Shown here: one piece after another, positions 11,001-20,105 of the stretch
Numbering within the stretch: position 1 is the stretch's first letter
How the letters are laid out: each line of letters starts with the position of its first letter
NCBI GenBank assembly: GCA_019649035.1
Contig: BMAT01001508.1
Span: 363,034 to 396,188 of the forward strand
Origin: Elysia marginata
Taxonomy: Eukaryota; Mollusca; Gastropoda; Plakobranchidae
Length of the DNA stretch: 33,155 bases
Direction: 5' to 3'
Translations under genes and position numbers: made by a program
The notes under the pieces: model-generated
Told to the model about the DNA's origin: nothing
The model's database searches: none
Seen by the model: the letters and a program-made list of their open reading frames with translations, nothing else

Positions 11001-13210
11001 ATAAATAAAATCTCAAAATCAATCACATTCACAAAAAGGTGTCATAAGATCTTTTACAATAGTGCTTGTAAAGTTATTTTATCTTGTTTAGTGATTTTAT
11101 GTTTGTTTCTCAAATTCTCCCCAGATCTCTCAGTGGCTCTGTGAGTTCAGGCATGTCAAGTGAGTCAGGCCACAAGACACCAGTAAAGCGTGTTTCCTTC
11201 AGTGCAACCCACAGCATCATCAATGGCGACTCCAGTGAGCAGACAATCAAACACAGAGACTCCATCAGTAGTGCCTCCACTGATTCAAGTGAGGATTCCA
11301 ACTCAAGTGGTGAGGCTCGTGCCAGTTTTCGTGGAAAAATGCGAGCGCGTCTGCCACTGACAACAGAGACCACACGACAGCTTGCAGATATGTGTAATGT
11401 CTCAATGGATGAGACACCAGAAGCAATATATGCTGAGGCCCCACGAGGAACATCATCATCAGCATCATCGTCATTGTTATCTTCATCCTCATCAACAGCA
11501 TTTGCTAGGTCAGATAGAAGGCGGGCATCAATGCAGGAACGCCGTGGCTCATGTGGATCAGGAAACTCTGGGGGAAGTCAGAGACTTGGTTCTGTGGGCC
11601 GATCTTCCATGAAGCAACATTCACTGGACAGTGGCGAATCAACGCTGACCAGAAACAGACAGCACAGTCCAGTATCTACAGAGGGTCCCTACACTCATGT
11701 AAGGCGAAAAAGTGAGCCCTCTGTAGCAGATTTAATCAACTTGGGCAAGGAAGACCCTACCTATTCGCCTGTGTATGCTCCTAGCCCTCATACTAATGAC
11801 AACAAGGCTGTCAATGGTTCTCAATACTCAAGAGTTGGACATCATGAACCAGAACCTCTGTATAACCAGATTACAAAAGCACCTGCTAAGCAGCCCACCC
11901 AGGCACTTAGCGACACATATTCTGCCATACCTCCTCCACCACAGTTTGGGACCAGTGAAGATGACACCAACCATATAGCCCCTCCCCTCCCACCACCTCT
12001 TCCTCACATGGATCACGAGCCATCGCCTCCTCTACCACCACCCCCACCACCATCTAATATTCAACATATGCAAGTTCCTCCTCCCCCACCACCAGTATCA
12101 TCCCAGAAAACTTTACGTCAACAACCAGCGCACAAACAGCCAGGACCAACAATGCAGACGCCTCCCCCACCACCTCCAATAGCTGCTCAGTCCCATGCAA
12201 AAAGTCCTCCTCCACCCACACTGCCAAAACCCACCACAACCAGCATCAGTCCTCCTGTTTCAAACAGCATGAATACTCCTCCATTAGGAAACAACATCAA
12301 CACTGCAGCAGTTCACGCTAGGGCTTCTGCCGCTTCCAGTAACATTAATACTCCTGCCAGTAGTCACAAAAGTCCCTCCATGGCTAAAAGCTCTCCTCCA
12401 GCACAAAGTCATAGTCTTCCAAAGCAAGCTCCTCCTCCTCCACCTCTTCGACTAAGCAGCAATGATTCAACTTGCTCATCTATCAGTGGAATGGATTCTG
12501 TCACAGGTTCTCCCCTTCATGTGCCGATGCCTCCTTCGATGCCACCTCTGAATCCAAAGCTTCCCCCGCCCACACTGCCAAAATCTACAAATCCAAGGCC
12601 TGGCCCTCCCCCGCCCCCTCCACCAGGACCACCAGATGCTTCTCCACTGTCCAGACTAAACAACAGTCAACGTGGAATTTCTCCAGCCAATGCCTCTGCT
12701 ACTGCAGCGATACCTGATGGCCCACCTCAATCTCCATCTCTGCCATTTTTGTCAGAACTCTCAAAGCGGAACCAACCAGAGCCAGGACATGACAATGATG
12801 GTGTGACAACCCAAGGCGGCCAGTGCTATGCATCAAGCCAACAGCATCGGCGCTCTGCCTCTGGAGGTAGTGGTTCCATCAAAACAGGACAAAAAGCAAT
12901 GCCACCCCCTCCACCAAAACGCAGTGAAAATACAAGGCTCTCGGGAGAAATGGCTCAGAAGAGCAGTCACAATTCTCCATCTTTACCTGATTCTGTTGCA
13001 AACGGCTCCCCAGCTATTACTGACCCAATTTATGAGAACTATGATGGAATCATGGATATTGATGAACTTCCTCCACCTCCCCCGGAACTGCTCATGGATT
13101 TAGCACCCTCTGAATCTTGTGATCAAAGAACTTCTGGTTCTGGGAAAAAAGCCAAACCTCCTCCACCACCTCCTAAAAGATCAAAAGAAACCCAGCTGTC
13201 CAGCCATTAA
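4949..13210 (+). CDS. RAPH1: MRL-family adaptor (lamellipodin/RIAM/Mig-10 type), C-terminal 1070 aa, 5' end missing
   Basis: Nine exons join in frame: 4949-5026, 5560-5719, 6225-6346, 7318-7389, 7889-8035, 8247-8357, 9342-9443, 10413-10747 and 11125-13210 (3213 bases, stop TAA at 13208). Local residues 1-26 are a charged helix of the type preceding the RA domain. 27-~117 is a Ras-association domain (ending DKYDLFRNPE), ~155-264 a PH domain (from MEGALYLK to WVMGIRTVK), 265-375 a Ser-rich linker and 376-1070 a proline-rich tail. The order coil-RA-PH-Pro-rich is diagnostic of the MRL family. In that family RA-PH binds Ras/Rap GTPases and phosphoinositides at the plasma membrane, and the tail recruits Ena/VASP and profilin to drive lamellipodia and cell migration. 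Invertebrates usually have one MRL gene, so RAPH1 versus APBB1IP is not a meaningful distinction. No initiator Met was found. The N-terminal exons, which hold the talin-binding segment in RIAM, are presumably upstream. Confidence 0.94.
5560..5719 (+). CDS. RAPH1: MRL exon b: N-terminal half of RA domain
   Basis: Acceptor CTACCTGCAG. It starts LFVRAFAKDGSSKSILVDEK, the first beta strands of a ubiquitin-like RA fold, and ends ...HMPELLM. The donor is GTTGGT after ATGG, a weak match to consensus. It was chosen because it leaves one base that completes GAG with the next exon and restores the family motif MERILEDH. Confidence 0.9.
6225..6346 (+). CDS. RAPH1: MRL exon c: C-terminal half of RA domain
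   Basis: Acceptor CTTCCACACAG, donor GTAGGC. It encodes ERILEDHDSLVESMVMWTRD then KNKIMFEDRLDKYDLFRNPE. The EDH.(N/S)LVE and WTRDS.NK segments are closely shared with vertebrate lamellipodin and RIAM. Confidence 0.93.
7318..7389 (+). CDS. RAPH1: MRL exon d: RA-PH linker
   Basis: 24 codons between acceptor TTTTGCAG and donor GTAGGT. KYLLNQTSSRQGSLSATQKD matches the position of the vertebrate NYLL... linker but is otherwise weakly conserved. It contains RQGS, a possible basophilic kinase site. Confidence 0.8.
7889..8035 (+). CDS. RAPH1: MRL exon e: start of PH domain
   Basis: Acceptor ACCAATCAG, donor GTTAGT, 49 codons. MEGALYLKSDGKKAWKKFFF then VLRASGLYYNPKGKASK are strands beta1-beta3 of the PH domain with its basic loop. 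The residue after WKK is Phe (codon 7976-7978), where vertebrate paralogues have Arg. Confidence 0.93.
8247..8357 (+). CDS. RAPH1: MRL exon f: middle of PH domain
   Basis: Acceptor ATGCAACAG, donor GTCACT (weak but in phase), 37 codons. It encodes NPKDLACLVQFDYVEVYRGL and KKKYHAPSDFCFALK, matching the DLVCF.QLDHVNVY and KYKAPTDYC segments of the family. Confidence 0.93.
9342..9443 (+). CDS. RAPH1: MRL exon g: C-terminal helix of PH domain
   Basis: Acceptor TTTTATACAG, donor GTAAGG, 34 codons. HPQIQKKTSKYIRYFCAETE and then the PH C-terminal helix with the invariant Trp in LDQWVMGIR. Confidence 0.93.
10413..10747 (+). CDS. RAPH1: MRL exon h: post-PH Ser-rich linker
   Basis: Acceptor TAATTTCCTCAG, donor GTAGGT, 111 codons plus 2 bases. 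It begins LGKQLLHNYERLTHE, the conserved helix directly after the PH domain (vertebrate YGKQLYMNYQEA-type), then becomes a low-complexity Ser/Asn/Gly linker without recognisable domain. Confidence 0.9.
11125..13210 (+). CDS. RAPH1: MRL exon i: proline-rich terminal exon
   Basis: Acceptor AATTCTCCCCAG completes the split Arg codon. A single large exon runs to TAA at 13208-13210. The first ~250 residues are Ser/Thr-rich with several Arg-Lys-x-Ser sites and Tyr motifs (EAIYAEAP, DPTYSPVYAP, EPLYNQI, DTYSAIP). From about 11930 it is dominated by poly-Pro runs (PPLPPP, VPPPPPP, GPPPPPPPG), as expected for Ena/VASP EVH1, profilin and SH3 ligands. Near the end are IYENYDGIMD, ELPPPPPELL and two copies of a PPPPPKRS module. 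Disordered and fast-evolving, it is typical of lamellipodin tails. Confidence 0.92.
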
Positions 13211-16200
13211 GTAATTCTGGGTTGCTGTCTAGACAAAGACCACAAATTGTTATGTAATGTTGTGCTGTATCAAGACATGTAAATAGAGCTCTGCCTGTAA
13301 ATGAAGATGACTTTCAAGGGAAAGGCAGGTATGATACAGAGATTCTCTTGTCAAAACTGACCAGAACAAGGATGGTTTTTTTTTTCTGTTAACCGGGCCC
13401 AGTAATACACACCACTGATAAATACTTCATCTTTCAGCTAATATATTTGTACAAACTTAATGTTTAAGTCCACAGTACTTTGCATCTGCTTTTTGTTTCT
13501 TGAATAAGATAAATGTGTCCAAACTATTCTGACAATTTACAAACTAATGTAAATGCTCTGGTTTTTGTGTCTTCTTTTATAAAATACTTGTTTACTAATA
13601 AGCCAGTCAATATTTATCTAAATTGTTTTAGGACTTCAGTCCTGTGTGTTCATATCCCATTGGTATTTTGACTCTACAATAAATATACACCCCTTTACTT
13701 AGAAAGAATTTAGTGAAATTTGGTAACTTAATATTAATAATATATGTATAGGTCTGTGTGTGTGTGTGTGGTTTTTTGAAGATGTTAAGGTATTTTCTTG
13801 ATGTCATTGTCAACTGATGATAGTCATTGAGAAAAAATATCTTAAAAGTAAAATTTAGAGTAGGAAAGAGTGACAAGTGTGTTGATAGCTAAAACATTTT
13901 TTAAAATGATTTTGTTGAAAACATTGAGTTCCTCTGTGGTTTGAATAAATTCTATCTAAGAAGTTGAGTGTTAAAATTTGATAATGAAAAATCAAAATTT
14001 CAAAATTTTATTGGGAATAAAACTTTTTTTAAATTTGAACATAATTTTCCTGGTTAAAGGTTCTTTCAGAAAGAAAAATGAATCCAATAGGCTCCACATT
14101 TTAGGCTCAATAAAGTGAAACAAAAATGGGTAAATCTGTGTCATAAAAAACAACCAAAAGTAAATTAGTCTTTCCTATCTTACAGTGGGGCTCTTAATAT
14201 CCCACAATATCCATTTTTCAATCTTGAGAGGAAAATCTTTGTGCTTAAATTCTTTTATTTAGAATGACTGTTGTATGCTATTGCTTCCTGCGTATATTTT
14301 TTGAATTTTATGATTCCAAAAATGCAAATTTTTAATTGGTGCTAAAGGTTATATTATTGTATTACGCTGAGCATTTAAACAAAATTGTTTTTTCAAAATT
14401 GATAGAGTTAATAATATTACATTATTTTTGTTTTAATCAGATATCTTTCAAACCATTAACATTTAATTCATTTTTAAATTTCATTTCTTTTGCATCGGAG
14501 CATGAAGAAATTTTTTTTTTATTTAGAATAGATTTCCTAAGTTGACATAAAAATTTGAATAGAAGAGAATATTTCATTTGTAAAAAAGGCAAACAGAACT
14601 GCTTTACTTCCTCAGCCGCCCTTTCCCGTAGACATGTAAGAGGTAGTCAATCAAAATGTATTTGATGAGTGGGAATTGTGACATTGTGAGTCTAAAAAAT
14701 TTTGGGGAAAGTATTTTACAGATCAACTTTTTGTTTCTAGTGATCTTAGGAGTGCATTTAATAATTGTCAAGACACCAGCCCTTATATTATGAAACAGAT
14801 CAAAACAACAGTATAAATTGCAATTCTTGTTTAATGTTTTTTAACCAATTCAAACCATTAAATAATCTGACATCTTTTAGCAAGATAATGGTACTTCTGA
14901 ACAAAGTTTTTGTTAGGAATCGATCAATAAGTCATGAGATGAAAAGTAATTTCTACTGATGCTCAAGACATTCATCTTGTTGTTAATTTCAGTTGAGAGG
15001 GAAAACTTTAAAATTTCATTCAAGTTAACCTAAGAAGTGTCTGAACTACATAATAAAAACCAGAAAACATTAATTTCAGATTGATAGGTTTAGCTCCTTC
15101 ATTAAATCAAGGCAAAGCAGGGGTTGTGCAAGAATTTTCTTTTAGTTACAAACAGCTGGTTTTTTTTTTTTTAACTACAAAACACAAAAAGTTTAGAGCT
15201 TTCACTCTAAGTTCGTGTTTTTTTTTTGTTTTTTTTTTGACAAGTGACATTTGCTCACAATGTATTATTTTATCTATAACTATAAATTATGACTTTTACT
15301 TTTTTCAATATGTTAACACACAATTCACGTCAGTAGCTTTCTTTTTTTGTCTGTGTGTCTTCATACGACTTGTGAGATTGTTGATGGCCATGATCTTTGC
15401 ACAGTTGTGAATATTTTCTAGAGTGCTACCTGTGAATCAGATTGAGGTCATCTGTTATCAATTCTTAACAGGAGCTGATGTCGTCTGAGCCTGTGCTTTT
15501 TTAAGAAAAATTTAAAGAAGTACTTGTTCAATTACATATGTTCTAACACAAGTAGTGGCAAATTGTATTTTACAAAGAAACTAGTAATGTTTTCAAGAGG
15601 TTATACTTTTCTCCTCACTGAGATTTATAATTTAAACATATGTTAATGTGTGTCTTGCTGTTAATTATTTGCTATATAAACCAGTGTAAATAACTTAAGT
15701 CTAGTCAACCCAAAGCCATTACATTTTTGTTTTGCTAAACTTGCCTGAACAGTTTAACTTGTCTTTGTCATCTTTTGCATGTGTACGGTGTTCTTCAATT
15801 TATTTCCCCGCTTTCGCTCTGTGTTTGACTTTGTGGCCTAACCCAAAGGTTTTTGTGATAACTGCGTGAGTATTTCTATTGTTATATTTTTGTTGCAGCG
15901 CATTGATCGCACTGGTTTACTGCAGCTTCAGAAGCAGTAATAAAAAGCCACAAATACATAAGGATCTTTCAATTTTCTACTTTACAAAGTTTCATTCTCT
16001 TGCTTGCTAAGCTTGCTTTTATTGTCTAATTTGTCAGAATTTTTATTTGGTCATAAGTAAAAAGTCATGTTGTCAGAAAGTTGCTTCTTAATATACCAGT
16101 TTGAATATATTACAAAAGTGCACATTTTCATAAGTCATCATTTGGCTTTATGTTTGTCTTACTTCATAAGCAAGACTATAGTTTAAACTTTTCAAGCTTT

Positions 16201-18269
16201 TTGTGTGAAGCTCCAAAACTCAACAGCTCAAAATGTTGAGCTGAACTTGTTCTTACATCAAGGACAGAGTAAAAAATTCTCTCTTGGAGCATTATCCCAT
16301 AGGTACATTTTTTTGTTGTAAAACTGAGATAGCCTCAAAGCTTAAGCTAAAGAGGACAGTTGGGGTCTATGTAAAAAATATACAAATTAAGGGCTTTGTT
16401 CCCAAGTGTCTGCTGCATCTAGTGCTAGTGCTTGGTGCCAATACTATTTCTATGACCAACTCAAGAGCCAAAATTTATTGAAAAGGACAACTTCTTTCAG
16501 TTATGTATCTGTTTTGTATGTCTTGAAAAAATAAAAATTTTGCAAGATTGCAAGTCTATACTTCAGAGCATACCTTTCAGAATTTGCTTTCAAATTTTGA
16601 AAATTTTTACTGTTAGCCTACCACAAGATTTTCCTAAATTTTGGTCTGTACAGGTACCTATCTGAAGGAGTTAAGTAGTTTTAAAATAAACGTGTACATG
16701 TAGATGTTCAAATATTTTCTAAATATAGTTATGCTAGGAAAAAGTCTTATATTACCATTTTGATAGATACTGTCCATTTTTATCACAGGGCATCTTGATT
16801 CATAGATATGATACATGTATCGTGTGTAGTATCAAAGAGTGGACGTCAAAAAAGTGCAAACCAGAGATTGTTTAAAATTAGATTTTTTTGTTGTTTTTTT
16901 TTAGGCATTTTTTTCTGGCTCCTGAAACTAAAACACAGGCTAACACTAAGACTGAGCAAATATAAATTCATATATATGCTTACATTTCATATTCTCATAA
17001 ATTCAATGAAAATCTTTGAATAAAATTTAAGATACAAGAGTGTGTAACTGATTTTTCTTGTAACAAACTGTGCTGAGAGTACTTTAAGGACAAAATGTTG
17101 ATTTGTCATGGTCTCTATTCCAATGAGACGATTTTCTTCTTTATTCTTCAATTGGAAGTCACATTGAAGATATACTTCGCTTATTTTTTTTATTTGAGAT
17201 GAAAGATGTAGCAATGAACATAAATTCTCTTGAATACTCCTGAATTAAAGCTGAACATGATCCATCAATCCTGGCTAAGCACTTCTATGTTGGTAGTTCT
17301 TTCTTTCATGCTGATTACTGGAACCAGTAATGGAGATTTTTTTAGAAAACTTGACTTACCCTATTTTTTGCAACGTACACAGTGAGTACTTATTTCTGCT
17401 GCCCAGAAATAGATCTAGATATCATCAAATAAAAAAAAAAACAGCACTAAAGGTCTATATAAAACCTTCATATTCTTAAATTCTCCTCTTTCAAAAGATG
17501 ATTTTTTAGCACTTCGGAAATCAAAAGTTGACAAGAATGACAAAAAAACGTTTTATAGCAATTATCTTTTTAGCCTTTTTAAATGATAGTGAACACAGTT
17601 TAAGAAAACCAGCAAAAAAAAAAAAAAGAAAAGATGAAAAATTCGTGATTGTGTCTAGACTGATGACATAGGAAGGTAGATCTATAATAAATATAAGTTA
17701 GCCATAGCAAGGATTAGGAACGTGAGTTATGAGATTCATATTCATTTATAGAAGGTAGCCTATGTTATGTAGGAGCTGCATCTCTGTACCATATTTTGCT
17801 TATACAATTACACTCAATGAGGTAATACCACCCCACCCCTTTCCTCAAGCTTTCTCTTTCCTAGTATAATATGACTGAATGTTTTCTTAAGAATTTTTAA
17901 AACTCACATGATTTCTGGAGACTAATGAAATCTGTTTCTGACCTTTTTTTTTCCTTCTGGAAATTGAGATGTAGACACCTAGAGAACTTACTCTTTGTGA
18001 TGAAATGTGTATTATGATTAAATATTATGGATATTCATAACACTGAATGTTTGATTTCTCAATTTTTCTAAATATATATATATATGTGCTGTAAAGTCTG
18101 CTTTGTGTAATTTGTAAGTTTCTGCTTTTTAACCCGGCTTAATGCATGACAGAAAAATGGCAAAATTATTAATATTTAGCATCTCAATTGAAATTTTTTA
18201 GCAAAAAATAAAATTTGTTTTTTTCTGTCTACATATAAGAAGAAAATATAACTAACATGTCCACAAAAC
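13211..18269. other. MRL 3' UTR and intergenic DNA
   Basis: AT-rich (about 70%) sequence with no recognised gene. The proximal part is presumably 3' UTR of the MRL gene on the + strand. Candidate AATAAA hexamers occur at 13678, 13944, 14016 and 14109. Small simple repeats include (TG)n at about 13754-13770 and (AT)n at about 18072-18085. A well-formed acceptor at 15897-15898 is followed by a 13-codon frame ending TAA (RIDRTGLLQLQKQ), which is discussed as a possible alternative last exon. Confidence 0.55.
13678..13683 (+). promoter_or_regulatory. Candidate polyadenylation signal for the MRL gene
   Basis: First canonical AATAAA after the stop codon, 468 bases downstream. A TG-rich patch follows at about 13752-13770, somewhat far for a classical downstream element. 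Because the region is AT-rich, chance occurrence is likely, and 13944 or 14016 are equal alternatives. Confidence 0.3.
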
Positions 18270-18448
18270 AAAAACAGCTCGGGATAAAAATAGATAACAC
18301 CAGAGACAAAGAAAATAAGCTAAAACTCAAGCAAGAAAGGAACGAAATACTAGGCCCTACATCAGATTAGCAAATGCGTAAGGATCTAAGAAACAAATAA
18401 CTGGACAAAAAAGCAGACTCTATAGCCAATGCTAGAAGTGATGATGTT

Positions 18449-18916
18449 ATGTTCTCAGCGGTCAAAGCTCTAAACCCGAAAACATATGAAAACCCCCAAG
18501 TTGAAGACAACGAAGGCAAAATAATTACTTATATCAACAAAACACTACAGACTGTAGCAAACCATTTCAGAAGTAAATTCAAAGACAAAAGCAACAAAGA
18601 TACCACCATTTCAAGAAACACCCAGAGCGTTTTAAGACCTGTCTCAAAAGATGAAGTTAGAAAAAGTTTCAATTGGCTTAAAAACAACAAAGCCTCTGGA
18701 GAAGACCAAATTCAGTCGGAGCTTCTAAAATATGCCAATATTATAGACAATGCATTTGAAACACATGAAGTCCTGGACATTAACTCTGGGATACTTATTG
18801 CTATCCAAAAATCTGGAAAAGCTAAAGGACCACCAAATAACCTAAGGCCCATAACACTTCGAAACGCCATCAGAAAAAGCTTGTCCCAACACTTATTAAA
18901 ACAAGACCGGCCGTAG
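18449..18916 (+). pseudogene. RT fragment: N-terminal fingers region of the LINE
   Basis: The longest remaining open segment of the element (155 codons). It covers the region before and including RT motif 1-2 (PPNNLRPITL, a variant of the usual N.RPI(S/T)L signature), then hits TAG where the reading continues in another frame. Confidence 0.75.
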
Positions 18917-19458
18917 AGTAATACCTCAAACACAGTCAAAGTGGTTTCAGCCCAAACAGAAGCACATCTGATGTAATATGGACCCACAAATGGTTAGCAG
19001 CAAAAACAAATATAGAAGACATTACTATAAAAAAAAACAGGAATCGATATGTCAGCAGCATTTGACACCATCAACAGAGAAGTTCTGCTCAAAATCTTAA
19101 GAAGAAATAGTGAAAGAAGACGAACTCCTTAACACACAAATAAATACGAGAATAAACAAAGCTGATATGGAAGTTCCCTTCACCAGCAACGTCGGCACGC
19201 CTAAGGGTGATGGTCTACTAAGCCCAGTATTGTTTACTATTTACTTAAACCTGTCCTTAAAAGTGCTAGAGAGATAATAGGCGAGCCCAAGACTCCTATA
19301 GATAATATTATTCCCCGAGAAATCGCCTACGCTGACGATGTGGACTTCATCGGGTCAGAGCATATCAAAATTGATCAAATTAAAAAAGAACTAGAAAAAA
19401 ATCAACCTTAAAGTAAACATGGGCAAAATAGAGCTAACATCACTGAGAAAAGAAGAAA

Positions 19459-19677
19459 ATGAGTGGAGATCAGCAAAGAAAAGTTGGATATCTGATTGGC
19501 GACACAAAGGATGTTGAAAGGAGAAAAAAGCTTTCAAATGTAGCATTAAACAAGTTAAGGGTCGTTTTGATCAGCAAAGACAAAATAAATCGAAACATAA
19601 AAGTCAAACTCTTTAATGCACTCGTTAAATCTATCCTCACATACAAATGTGGTACATGGGCCCTCATACAGGCCTAG
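19459..19677 (+). pseudogene. LINE C-terminal fragment after the RT domain
   Basis: A 72-codon open segment with GYLIGDTKDVERRKKLSNVA and an ILTYKCGTWAL segment, features common in the post-RT region of LINE ORF2-type proteins. The same frame goes on past a TAG with a KLDAFHTKQLRQVL segment before drifting again. Confidence 0.7.
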
Positions 19678-20105
19678 TCATCCAAACTAGATGCCTTCCA
19701 TACGAAACAACTTCGTCAAGTATTGAACATCCGCTATCCCACAAAAACAACAAACAAATCATTATATAAGACATGAAACGAGAAACCTTTGTCAATGAAA
19801 ATTGTTGAAAGTCGTTGGCATCTCTTCAGCCACATTCTTAGAGAGACATAGACATTCCGGCCATTAAAGCCATGCAGGCATACTTCAACCAAATGGCATG
19901 CAGATATCGAGGGAGACTAACAACCACACTACCTGTAATAATAAACAAAGAACTCTCACAAGCTTACCCCCATATGAAACTCAAAACTTCAAATGATCTA
20001 CAAACCATGAGACTATTGGCACAAGACTGGAACAAGTGGAGAACGTTTACCGAGTTTGCTGAGGCCACCAACTTTGAAGAGCCAGAGGCAAACAGTGTAT
20101 AAGTC

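Larger units (their letters stand above)
5027..11124 (+). other. RAPH1: Eight introns of the MRL gene
   Basis: The introns are 5027-5559, 5720-6224, 6347-7317, 7390-7888, 8036-8246, 8358-9341, 9444-10412 and 10748-11124, all GT-AG. Phases in order are 0, 1, 0, 0, 0, 0, 0, 2. They are AT-rich with poly-T stretches. I see no nested gene, RNA gene or intact mobile element. A short hairpin-capable segment (AAGTGGG...CCCACTT) lies at about 8988-9019. Confidence 0.85.
18270..20105 (+). mobile_element. Decayed, 5'-truncated non-LTR (LINE) retrotransposon
   Basis: Reverse-transcriptase landmarks occur in the right order but in different frames. These are SFNWLKNNKASGEDQIQSEL (frame 2), SGFSPNRSTSDVIWTHKWLA (frame 1), GIDMSAAFDTINREVLL at 19040 (frame 2), GTPKGDGLLSPVLFTIYL near 19194 (frame 3) and the catalytic YADDVDF at 19328 (frame 2). 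A C-terminal region follows with LIGDTKDVERRKKLS, a Cys-containing YKCGTWAL (frame 1), KLDAFHTKQLRQVL and finally RYRGRLTTTLP (frame 3), ending at a TAA at 20100. In-frame stops and at least five frame changes make it non-functional. No endonuclease domain is visible, so it is truncated at the 5' end. I see no clear poly-A tail or target duplication, so both boundaries are approximate. The clade is not determined. Confidence 0.88.

Noticed and set aside
11110..12239. Several frames on the - strand and in other + frames across the MRL terminal exon
   Set aside because: Shadows of the proline- and serine-rich coding exon.
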